From Oreocharis arfaki (taxonomy: Eukaryota; Chordata; Aves; Passeriformes; Paramythiidae), in the NCBI GenBank assembly GCA_013398015.1, contig VZRR01011619.1, forward strand, positions 303,771 to 367,770: 64,000 bases of DNA, read 5' to 3'. The notes beneath the pieces were generated by a model that saw only the letters and a list, made by a program, of their open reading frames with translations, made no database searches and was not told the origin of the DNA. Below are positions 51,588 through 61,992 of this stretch, in pieces. The translations under genes were made by a program, and so were the position numbers. The stretch's first letter is position 1; the number at the start of each line of letters is the position of its first letter.

Positions 51588-51672
51588 TTCACAGAATCAT
51601 AGAATATCCGGAGTTGGAAGGCACCCACAACTCTGGTCCCTGCACAGGACAGCTGCAAGAATCACAGCATCT
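51588..51672 (-). mobile_element. CR1 3'-end fragment, minus strand
   Basis: Plus-strand text CACAGAATCATAGAATATCC, then GGAGTTGGAAGGCACCCACA and CCCTGCACAGGACAGCTGCA, is the reverse of a CR1 subfamily 3' terminus, including remnants of the terminal short repeat (AGAATCATAGAAT). Only about 85 bases remain, consistent with strong 5' truncation, which is usual for CR1. Confidence 0.82.
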
Positions 51673-54600
51673 GACTTTACAGAAATAATGGTTTCCTTGC
51701 AATTATTTCCTTTCCTTTTCTGATTTTCCTTGCCTTATGGTTCTCTGACACCAACAACTTTCAAACTGTTCAATGGCCAGCACTCAGAAGCTTTTCCTTT
51801 GATATCTGAAATTTGGTCAATCATTCTGCTGGAAAGAAATATGCAAAAATATGTTCTGATATCATACTTTAGATGAAAAAGATTATTTTTTTTATGAATT
51901 AAAATATTTCACCTAGCCCTGGACTGCACACAGTGATACTACTAATACCTGGCTTTTCCTTCACGCTTTTCTGCTAGTGTTGTGCCCTGACACAAATAGG
52001 AGAAAGTGGAGAAAAGCTTTTTTCATCAAATATTTTATACTGCTTCACAAGAATAGTGTGCCGTTAAAAATTGTAAACAAATATCTTGAAGACATCTGAT
52101 ATTTGATTTTCAGAACAGGGATTTAAGAATCATAGAGAATCAAAGATACATTAAAAAATACTTTGAAGACCACATGAAAGACATTTATGAGACTAGAAAG
52201 AGTAAAGAAGCGCACCTCCAGGTAACAATTTCTGAACAGAATAGCAGAACTTCTAATGGTGTCTAAGACGCAGGAATAATTTGGTTCTTGTTTAGCCTAG
52301 AAGGGTAAGAGTGTACCCTAGATTATCACGCAGTATTCGTACATGTCATCATTAATTTAAAAATTACTGAGAAGAGCTTTCAAAATATATTAGGTTTAAG
52401 TATTTTAAGTAAGCATAACTATGCAAAGAGAAAGACCTTCTAGTGCAAGGAACGTTTTCATGAAACTGAAATCTTACGTGGTGACTTTGTATACACAACA
52501 CGCAGGCAGGAAGAGCACCAGATCTTTTTACTTTCAAGTCTGTGTAGACAGCAATTATTTATGGCTTGGAACTTTAATTTTTTTCAAATTGCACAGGATT
52601 TGATTTGTCAGCAAAACAGCGATTTAAATCATCTTCTTAATGGTCATCTCTCCAGCAGCTAGACAAACAGCTACACTTGGTTTGAAAACTCCGTCCAAAC
52701 TGTTTTAATGAGCTTAATTAATCTAAACCCCTAAGGACTCTATAGTTCTCTTTAGTTCCATGTTCCTTGATCAATTGTAGTAAAATCCTCCAGGAAGTCT
52801 GAAGACTGGGTCTGATCCCTCTACAACCCACAGAACCAGAATGAATCAGTTATGTAATACTTCACTTCAGTTTTTTCTCCCCAGTAAAAGCACATGGAAT
52901 GTTATTGCTCTAATCTAGGTTTCATTTTGTTCCCCTTTAGAATTACAGCTTTGGAAACATGTTTGTCCAAATCTTAACTGTAACAATTAAGCCAAATTTA
53001 TTTTATATAGCGGAAAAAATTCACTCATCTATTCAATTTCTCTTTTTTCAGATGATATTCTAAACTGAAAGAGCCCTATTATATTTTTGCAACAGATTAT
53101 CTCTAATGATGAGGTAAAAAAGCAAAAGCTCTGCAATAACCTGTTATACTTTTGAAAGCCTCCATAAAATGGAGTATTCCACTATTTACAATACTGAGAT
53201 AAAACATGCTGTCAAATGTTGTCAGTGAAACTTTTTCAGAGCTTTTATGTCTTCTGACACAAAGTCAGAGAAGCTTTTCTTTTGGGGTCCTTTTCTTTAT
53301 GGATTGGATTAGATAATTTTTGTTAGGAAAGACAAAACCTGGAAGCTGACTGCCCGAATTCATTTTTTTTTTTTTAATGCAAAATTTTTCAAAACCTCAA
53401 GTCTTCTGTTAAGACAGAGACTTCTGTAACAGGTCTGGATGAGGCAGCTATCATTTCAGATGCTGAAATTATCTGTTTAGCCTAGACACTTCATAATCTC
53501 TTCTGTTTTATCTATCTGATATTTACATAGGTAAAGTAGCATATAGCTAGAAGTTTGCTCAATCATTTACTTGCTTCTAATATGAGCAGTAAAGTTCACT
53601 CACTACATTTGCCAATACTCCTTTTTGGTTGTCCTTTTCTGGCAAAAATCCAACTGGAAGAGCCATGCTAAAATGCTATTATCTGGCAGAAAAACGTTGG
53701 ACTGAAAAAACAGAAAATGTAGGGGTATATTCTCTTCCTCTTAGAGGTTTCATTAGATTCAGAATTGTCAGCTCCAGAAGCATACAGACAAATCTAAATG
53801 GATCAGGCACCAGCAGAAAACATCTGTAAAACAGTACATTGATAAAATATTGTCACATATACAAACTGTCTCCTTTCAGACACTTTACTTCTAGTCATGT
53901 TCAGAGTTATCAACTAATCCAAGGTTGCATGAGTATCCTGAATCTCAGAAGCAATATCTCTTTTACTAAACCTATCAGAATACATGTTTCTTCTATTTAA
54001 CTATGTTCCCTTTACTGTGATGTTACCTTTGCCTTTCTTTCCTATTTTTTTTTTTATTAATCAAGTATAAGAACCATGATACATTTTGTAGAGTTAAATT
54101 TATCCCTCAACATGACAATGATGTAACAGGTCTTGCTTGGATGGCCAAGTTGGCCTCTTTTGTGTCTCTCCCCAACAAGAATGTCTGTATTCTCTTGACC
54201 TTTGAAACATAAGTACAACCATGAGAGTAATGATTTATCTGTGAAAATCTGTTGTGTAGCTGGAGGAGAATGAATACAGCATTTTCTGCTTCTGTTTCTG
54301 AAGGAACACTGCCAAACAGCAGGAAAGATGAAAATTCGGCTTTTAATTCAAACAAGCTCAAACACAGTAGGCTAGGATGGCCGAGAAGCTGGAAGGAAAC
54401 ACAGCAGGAACAGCTGATCCTCACTGACTGAAGGAATGCTCCTTGATATATAACATCATGCTCAGTAGTAAAAATTGAAGGAAGGGTTTTTAGAGTGTAG
54501 CCATTACTCAAAGACTATCTAGGCATAAGCACACTACTTGTGGAAGGTGGTGAGTGATTGTCTTTGCATTCTCCTTCTTCCTATTTACTTCACTTATAAA

Positions 54601-56384
54601 TTGTCTTTATCTCAACAGACAAGTTTTCTCACTTTTACTATTCTGTCTCTCAGACCATGGTAGGGGTAGAGGAATGAGAGAGTGGCCAGGGCCCAACCAT
54701 CAACCCACTTCCATTATACAGTACAATAACACTTCATAGGGGGTGAGGATGTGACAGGGAACACACCCAAACAAAATGAAATAAACAAACCAAAACTGTG
54801 CATTCTTTAGAAATTAAAAAAACTACCACCCTAAAATGTAATTTTTAGATCAGTGTATATTAAAGCCAAGGGTTTTTCTACAAAAGCTCAAAGAAAGAGC
54901 CCAAGGTAGAAGTAAATATTCTTTTATCTTAAAAAAGAAAATTAAGTGAACTTAAAATTTTGGACATGATGTAGATCTCACTTAGCTGCATATGCCAAAG
55001 CAGATACCAGAACATGTGTGATCAGTGTTGGAGTAAGTTAACTTTGCAAGTAATGAAGACCCTTAGTGAATCTTCTTTCTAGTATCACACAAAATCTCAT
55101 CAAGGAAAGTGTAACACTGCATCATAATGCAAATACTGTTTATATCTCCTTTTTTCAATGAGAGAAAATAAAAAAGCTGCAGCTAAATTATCTACAATGA
55201 TGCATTTCATGAACACAGCTAGACTTTTTTACTGATCATGAGACTGTGTGAGCAAATTGTGAGAATGGACACTTCAGCAAAAACTCTAGTGATTCAAAGG
55301 AACAAAAAGAAAATTTCTGTACCTAAGGTCCTTGTATATACAAAGTGTGAACGCAAATGAAAGCAAAGATTTAATCAGAATTGCAACTGGTACTACATGT
55401 GATAAGGAAGCATTAAACATCTTCTCTGAGTTCTCTATTGCAAAAAAATGAGCCAAGGAAACAAAAAGACTACCTTGATTATAATACACATTATCATTTG
55501 TTCACATCACAAATCAGCTTCCAGGAACACTTATATCCTTTTTCAAAGCAAATAATTAAATTCATTTCGGAAAACTGTTTGCTAAGTGAATGCTCTGCAC
55601 TGACAGCTAATATATTTGAGTACATTCTTTACTTGCGGTATTTGCAAGACATTTTATCAACCAACGTGCCATGTATACTATGGAATTATATGCATGACAA
55701 GATGCAGAGGCTACAAATTATTTTCAAAGCCAACCTAGATGACAGATACTTTGTTTCTCAATTTAATCCAAAACCAAAGATGCTATTGTTTGCAAACTGG
55801 AAATCAGACTTTCAAGTAACTGAAACATTTGAGAGAGGACCGCAAGTTTTTGAAAAAAAGAAAAAAAAACATTCCAGAGATAGTCTGTCCCAATTTCTTA
55901 GGTGCTGGATCACAGAACAAAGAACAGGGAAATGTATTTCAAATATGTTGAAAAACAGTTAATAATTCAGGCTGATTGTGAAGAGCTGACAGAAAATGCC
56001 ATATACATGCTTGTCGTGAAATGCACAGAAGCATGAATATTTTAATGAATAACCAGAAAATACGAGATAAGTAACATCAAAAAAGAACATAAGGAAATAA
56101 TGAAATTAATATAAAACAACAAAACAATGCGATTTCTAAAGCTCCTTGTAAAAATCAGAACTCTTTAAACAGCTGATAGAGATTAAACAGTTGGTATTTT
56201 AATGAAAAACAATGTAGTATAAGGCTGGTCCTCCAGAATTAATGCAACTGAGTGCAATCAGATTGCTAAAGAAACTATGAAATGTTTCTTTTTCACTATT
56301 TAAAATTTTTTAAAATGCCTTCCTTATTCACCTGTGATTCCAAAAATGTCAAGAAGTGTGTCACCAACTAATAGCTACCGAATG
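51673..56384. other. Unannotated AT-rich stretch
   Basis: No identifiable gene or transposon. Contains the longest open stretch of the window on the plus strand (about 55414-55962, listed under findings), a 134-codon minus-strand frame at 54107-54511 that I do not recognise, and T runs near 53364-53376 and 54046. Confidence 0.5.
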
Positions 56385-56815
56385 TGTTTCAGGTACTGGT
56401 CCTGTCGCTGGGGACCACTGAGAAGAGCCTGGCTTCGTCCTGTCATGCACCCTCCCTGCAGGTATTAATATGCATATCCCCCTGCACTTTCTCTTCTCCA
56501 GGCTAAAGAGTCTCAGCTGTCTCAGCCTTTTCTCACGCAAGGGATGCTCAAGATCCTTCAATATCTTAGTGGCCCTTTGTTGGATTCTCTCCAGTATGTC
56601 CATGTCTTGCTTGTACTCGAGAGCCCAGAACTGGGTAGAGTACTCCAGATGTGGCCTCACCCGGGCTGAAAAGATGGCAAGGATCACTTCTGTTGACCTG
56701 CTGACAGCACTCCTCCTAATGCAGCTCAGAATATCATAACTCACCTTTGCAGCTAAGGGCAAACTGCTGCCTTTTGTTCAGCTTGGTGTCCACTGAGCAC
56801 CTACAATTTGCTTAA
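56385..56815 (-). mobile_element. CR1 LINE, ORF2 C-terminal part, minus strand
   Basis: The minus-strand frame at 56361-56762 stays open and gives RRSAVSRSTEVILAIFSARV, RPHLEYSTQFWALE, ILERIQQRATKILKDLEHPL and EKRLRQLRLFSLEKRKCRGI, the characteristic C-terminal string of CR1 ORF2. The match continues on the plus strand into GCAGCTAAGGGCAAACTGCT, the antisense of the segment just before it. The 3'UTR is missing at the left edge (about 56385), where only a few bases of the following segment survive. An uninterrupted frame of about 130 codons suggests a younger copy than the others. Confidence 0.92.
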
Positions 56816-56869
56816 CTATTTTCTAACCCAACTGCCTTCCATTGTGGGATTGTCTTCCTCACTCAAGAC

Positions 56870-57030
56870 TTCCACTTGACCTCTGGGGCCTGCTGAAGGC
56901 TACTCTCACTGGTAAATACTGAGATAAAGAAGGCATACAGTACCTTAGTGTCTCCTATGCTCTTTTGTCACCAGGGGCCTTTCACCATTCAGCAGTAAGC
57001 TCGCATTTCTTCTAGCTTTCCTTTTATTTC
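56870..57030 (-). mobile_element. CR1 ORF2 linker fragment, minus strand
   Basis: Plus-strand ACTGAGATAAAGAAGGCATA and following text, ending near CTTTCCTTTTATTTC, is the reverse of the CR1 linker between endonuclease and reverse transcriptase. It has the same orientation as the neighbouring 56385-56815 piece and lies in the expected order, so the two may be one copy that lost its reverse transcriptase core, like the element at 41150-41900. Confidence 0.6.
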
Positions 57031-57079
57031 CTGTGTCCTTAGAGAAGTCTTTCTAGTGCAAGGTGTCGCAGGCTGTCGT

Positions 57080-57146
57080 AGGGAGCTGGAACTAGCTGAT
57101 CTTTAAGGTACCTTCTGACTCAAACTACTACATGGTTCTATGATTT
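57080..57146 (+). mobile_element. CR1 3'-tail fragment, plus strand
   Basis: GGAACTAGCTGATCTTTAAG, then a GGTACCTTCTGACTCAAAC block and a single GGTTCTATGATT, is the CR1 3' terminus in plus orientation. Upstream it shows no further CR1 match beyond about 57060, so it is a very short truncated insertion or a remnant. Confidence 0.75.
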
Positions 57147-58024
57147 GTTCTTTGACAGATTCAATTCCAGATGAGTTTTGGCTTTCCTACTATGTCTGCA
57201 CACTATGTTCTTTCCAAGTTACCTGTCTTCTGGGCTTCCACTTTTTGCACACTCCTTGTTTATGCTTGAGTTTTGCCAGAAAACTGTTGTTCCTCCATGC
57301 AGGCCCATTTGATCTCTCTGAAAATGAGATCAGTTTCAAGCTTTGAGCATAGAACTCTTACTTGAATGTTTAATGAATGTTTGCATTAATTTATTTCTTC
57401 CTAATGAACTTCTAAAACAATGCACGTTAACATTGCACTTGACAATTTTGTAACTTATCCTGTTCTTTTTCAGGAAAGATAACGCAAATATCAGTTTATC
57501 GCTAGGTCTTAAATATTTAAACTTCTACCTACTACATGATGTTTTAAAATGCATTTGTCTTCTTGATAAAAAGATGGTGTTCCGTTTTGTTTTGTTTTTC
57601 ATCTTGGTTAACATATGGTCATAGGGCATTTTCTTCCTGATTTTCACTCCCAAATTCTGAAGTTTCTAAAACGTGGCTGGGAAGCTGATAAGTCTTCCAC
57701 CAAGATAGGCTCTTTACTCATTTTTTTAGTAATTTGCAGAAAAAAGAAGTTAAGATGTGCTTGCCATCTTCCATCTTGTTTAAAACAAAGATGCATAACA
57801 CCTTACTTTACAGCTCATTAGTACAATCACCTGCCGTCTGTGAATGTCTAGGATCTTTACAGAAACACGTGTTGTTCACAGCATATCACAATTTAGAGAA
57901 CTAAACAGACATAGGTATCAAAATATCAGATCGTCTACACATTTATTTATAGTATGGAGAAAAGGCTAACCTACTCATTTCCACTTGAGCAACTACCATA
58001 CTTACTATAGATCTATTGTGCTAT
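57147..58024. other. Unannotated stretch between CR1 tail and LTR-like piece
   Basis: No gene or repeat recognised. Two frames of about 68 codons start at 57140 and 57615 but resemble nothing known. Confidence 0.4.
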
Positions 58025-58039
58025 TAAAACTTAGTGCTA

Positions 58040-58170
58040 GACTGTGTCGTGTTTCTGGGCAGGACAGACACAGTTAATTTTTTCAGTAGCCACGATGGGG
58101 CATGGCTGGGGCCCTGAGGTTATTCTGTATCACCTAAGGTCATTTTCTAGTCTGTAAATTTTCCTGTCTG
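58040..58170 (+). mobile_element. LTR-like fragment of an avian ERVL-type element
   Basis: GGGCAGGACAGACACAGTTA, followed by an ATTTTTTCAGTAGCC block and GATGGGGCATGGCTGGGG, then TTATTCTGTATCACC and AAGGTCATTTTC, follows the order I associate with LTRs of avian ERVL-type elements. It lies about 200 bases left of pol remnants in the same orientation, so it may be what is left of a 5' LTR, with gag and most of pol deleted. No clear target-site duplication is visible. Confidence 0.5.
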
Positions 58171-58384
58171 TAACTCTAAACGTGGTGTGGATCACACTGA
58201 GGAGATGTGGCAGACCTAGCAATTAAGAACATTCTTTCCTTAACATACACAGGAAATTCAAAATTCTCAAAAGCTGTTATAAAAGGCCTAAAGAAGGAAA
58301 AGGGGGTGAAAAGCTGGGGAAAATAATCCTCCCCTGTTCCCCTCCCAGACGGAGTGCAATTACGAGCGGACTCCCAGAGGCAGT

Positions 58385-59838
58385 ACTGGAGGTGAGGGCA
58401 GAAGAGCAGCACACTTGGAACCAACTGCCCTGGGGGGTGGAAACACAGCCCCACTATTTGCCACGACTGATCCAGACTGCAGTGGAAAGGGGGGAGGCTC
58501 CAGCACACTTACAGTACATTGATGACATCATCGTGTGGGGCAACACTGCCAAGAAAGCTTTTTCAGAAAGGGGAGAAGACAACTCAACTCCTCCTAAAGG
58601 CCAGCTAAGGGACCTGTCCAGGACATTCAGTTTTTAGGAGTAAACTGGCAAGATGCACATCATCACATTCCAATGGATGTGGTCAATGAAACAGCAGCTA
58701 TGTCCCCACCAATCAGCAAGAAGGAAACACGGCTTTCGTAGGTGCTGTGCAATTTTTGGAGGATGTATATTGCAAATTACAGTCAGATTGTAAGCCCTCT
58801 CCGTCAGGCAACATGGAAAAAGAATTATTTAAAGTGGGGACCTGAAAATAAGAAGCTCTTGAACAAATTAAACAGCAAATTGTTCATGCTCTTCAGCCAG
58901 CCAGAAAAGGACAAGAAAAAGATGTGAAAAATGCTCTCTACATGACAGCCAGGGAGAATGGTCCTTCCTGGAGTCTCTGGCAAAAAACAGACTCAAAAAT
59001 GACCGCTAGGGTTCTGGAGCTGGAGATACAAAGGATCTCTGGCCAGCTACAACCCAGCTGAAAAAGAGATGCTGGCAGTTTATGAAAGGGTTTGAGCCGC
59101 TTCAGAAGTGACTGGCACCAAAGCACAGCTTCTTCTGACACCTCGACTGCCAGTGCTGGGCTGGATGTTCAAAGGGAAAGTCCCTTGTCCATACCATGCC
59201 ATTGATGTTATGTAAGTGGGTTGCACTGACCACACACCTGACTCGAACAGGAAATCCCAATTGCCCAGGGATCTGGCCTGAAGGCAAAAATTTCGGACTG
59301 TCATCAAAGGAGGAGGAGGAAAAGGTGTCATATGCTGAGGAGACTCCACCATATAATCAGCTACCTGAAAATAAAAAGTAACATGCTCTTGTCACTGTTT
59401 CATTCCACATGTATTGTAGGAATAAATTGAAAATGTGAAAGCTGCTGTATGGATTCCTACACAGCGAGTTGCACAAAGTATTGAGGGACAAGGCGGATGA
59501 ACTCAGGTTGTTGCTGAAAGCTGTCCAGCTGCATTTACATACTGCTCAACAAGATAGCTGACACTCCACTGCTACACTGACTTGTGGACGCTTTGTGGAG
59601 ATGGCTAAAATGACTGAAAAATTGTCAGAGTAGAGGTAAACCCATCTGAGCAGCTGAATTGTAACGAGACATCACTGCCTGGGATAGAAAAGCTGGCTGT
59701 AGAAGTAGATCATGTAGATGCACATGTACCTAAGAGTAGTGCTGCTGGAGAGCGTCGCAACGATGGACAGGTGTATCAAGCCACCAAGATCGAAGTGTCT
59801 CAGTTAGATGTGGACTGGCAACACGAGGGTCAGCTATA
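58385..59838 (+). pseudogene. Broken endogenous retrovirus pol (RT, RNase H, start of integrase)
   Basis: Remnant of an ERVL-like pol gene, whose product copied the retroviral RNA and cut and joined the DNA. Order seen: end of the reverse transcriptase palm with QYIDDIIVWG (the YIDD catalytic site at 58515-58526 is intact), the thumb region with IPMDVVNETAAMSPP and CNFWRMYIANYS, the connection/RNase H region (ENGPSWSLWQK, YNPAEKEMLAVYERV near 59048), and an RNase H end to integrase start region with VDHVDAHVP near 59702. It has at least three frame changes and many stops (for example 58595-58597, 58739-58741 and 59092-59094). It lacks the N-terminal reverse transcriptase, most of integrase and any env, so it cannot function. 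It is antisense to PTPRD. Confidence 0.85.
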
Positions 59839-59849
59839 AATTGACATTT

Positions 59850-60052
59850 CACAAGCCTTGTTGCCCTTTGTTGGACATGCTCCAGCACCTCAGTGTCCTT
59901 TTTAATAAAAACTGAACACAGTACTCAAGGTGCAGCCTCACCAATGCTGAGTACATGGGGACAATCACTTCCATAGCCCCCAGCCCTACTGGTTACACTA
60001 TTCTTGACACAGGCCAAGATGCCCCTTGCCTTAAATCACAACTGGCCTATAA
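59850..60052 (-). mobile_element. CR1 fragment, minus strand, abutting the ERV pol remnant
   Basis: Plus-strand CCTTGTTGCCCTTTGTTGGA, CATGCTCCAGCACCTCAGTG, ACTGAACACAGTACTCAAGG and TGCAGCCTCACCAATGCTGA are the antisense of the CR1 ORF2 C-terminal codons, running to ACACAGGCCAAGATGCC near 60020. The frame is broken. It begins within about 15 bases of the last recognisable pol sequence, so it either inserted into the provirus or marks a deletion junction. Confidence 0.9.
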
Positions 60053-60670
60053 GCACATGGAACTTCGCCTAAGAGACTACAGTCTGAATTTCTATCTTCA
60101 AATTATTGTCATCAGAGTTGTTAGAGATTAATATTTTCAAGGCTTGAAAAACAATCCTTGCAGCACAAAAAATGCCACATCTAAGAAGGCAACAGATCTC
60201 TTGCCTAGATTCGTATGTTAAATTGAGGCTGTATTCACAGTAGGACAGGAAGCAGATGAAACATCATTTACTTCTTTTTAATGAAGATTTTTGATGTCAA
60301 GTACCACTCATTTCTTAAAGAGACTGGTTTTTTTCTAATTCATTGTTTTAAAAATAAACTAGCTTAATACTTTCGTGTTAGAATAAAAGATACAGGTTTT
60401 TTTCTCACTTCTTTATAATACAAAAAAATGTAACTTCTGGAAACACTCTATAAACAGGTGGAAGTCTGAAAATTGAAAAACGTAGCTTAATGCTTTGAGA
60501 TAAAACTATTTATTTGCTCACAGAGAAGCAACGAGAGTATTCCTATTTCTACTGCTCTTATTTCATTATTCTGTGGAATCTTGTGCCACATTTGACTCAT
60601 ATATGAGTAAATGCTGACAACAGTTGAACTCTTTTGCCAGGAACACAATCCCAGATGTTTTTAAAAACAA

Positions 60671-60690
60671 ATCTATATATATATATATAA
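60671..60690. repeat. (TA)n microsatellite
   Basis: About nine TA units. Confidence 0.9.
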
Positions 60691-61935
60691 ATCTCAATCA
60701 TGACTATCAATTCTTTGTTACACATCCAGTTTGAGTGATCTGCTGCAAATATTCCATTTTGTTTCTTTTTATAAAAACAACAAATTTCCAAACTGAACTT
60801 AATAAAATCATACAGAATCAGTGCACACTTCTTAAATTACTTAAAATACCTAGATCACTGGAAGGTTTAGTATAACACCGTTGATTCAAAAGAAACCCTA
60901 AAGTACTCTTGTATAAAACATGTCTTTACAGCAGTGATTCAGCACTGTGATCTATCACCTTTTGCAGTATGTGGTAAAGCTGCACCCCATAAATTAAGTT
61001 AAACTTTAATACAAAAGATTAGGAGCCAGAACTTTTCAGACAGTAGTGTAGAAGAGAGCAGTTCATGTATAACCTGAATCTTGAAGAATATGAAAAATGA
61101 AGACGTTCACTGAGTCTCTGATAAACAGTACAAGAGAGAACGGAGCTCCGTATTTATCCTCTTGAGTAATAATATAAGAGATCAAAATCTCATTCCTGAG
61201 AATAATCACATTGTTATCATAAGTCTGTCATTGGAAAAAGCATCCACATTTTATGTTCTCTGCTATCTGTGCTTTCTTAACAGTTGGTCATTTTCTTGTG
61301 CATGTATATTCTTCAGGGAATAAATCCACATTTTAAATGCTGTGTCCTGTCATGATATTAAGATATAATTAATGTTAAAGATCAACAAAATATAATTACT
61401 GTGACAGAAGTACAATTAATTATAAATAAAAAGGGTCTGCTAATCACATTGTGAAGTCTTAACTTCTTCAGGTTTTACTCAGAAGCCTAGAACTATTTAA
61501 AACTACTTTTTATTCAGACTCACACAGTCATTCCCAAAATCCAATACTGAAGGATGTATTATGACCTCCTATTATTAAAGTAACCCAGTGGAGGAAAAAA
61601 TAACTTAGAATATGGCTGTATCACTGGATTTCCCCAAGACCACACATAGTTGGTCACAAATATCAATGACAAGTTGCTAAGAAAGCTCCCACCCTCATGT
61701 TTCTTTTGCCTCCATTTTAGATTTTATAAAGCTACTCATCAGCACCTGGTTTTTGTAACCTTAACTAGCATGAGAAATCTCAAAAACTACACCAAACTAA
61801 ATTATCACAATGTATAAAAAATTTATTTCCCCACTGCTAGAAAGGTACAGGTGCACTCATTCATTTCTAGCCACGTACTGCGTTACATAATTACAGGATT
61901 TTAAATAATAATTAGAAGAGTGAATGAGAATCTGC

Positions 61936-61992
61936 ATACATATATAATATATGCTTATATATATATATAATATATAATCTGCTTATATATAC
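61936..61992. repeat. TA-rich repeat with two copies of a longer unit
   Basis: ATATATAATATATGCTTATA-type sequence repeats with small changes, combining TA runs with a recurring CTTATATATA unit. Confidence 0.85.

Noticed and set aside
58176..59352. Minus-strand frames opposite the pol remnant
   Set aside because: Antisense shadows of the retroviral pol sequence; the plus strand carries the recognisable motifs.
61936..61992. AT-rich replication origin or unwinding element
   Set aside because: It is a simple TA repeat with nothing else to support an origin.
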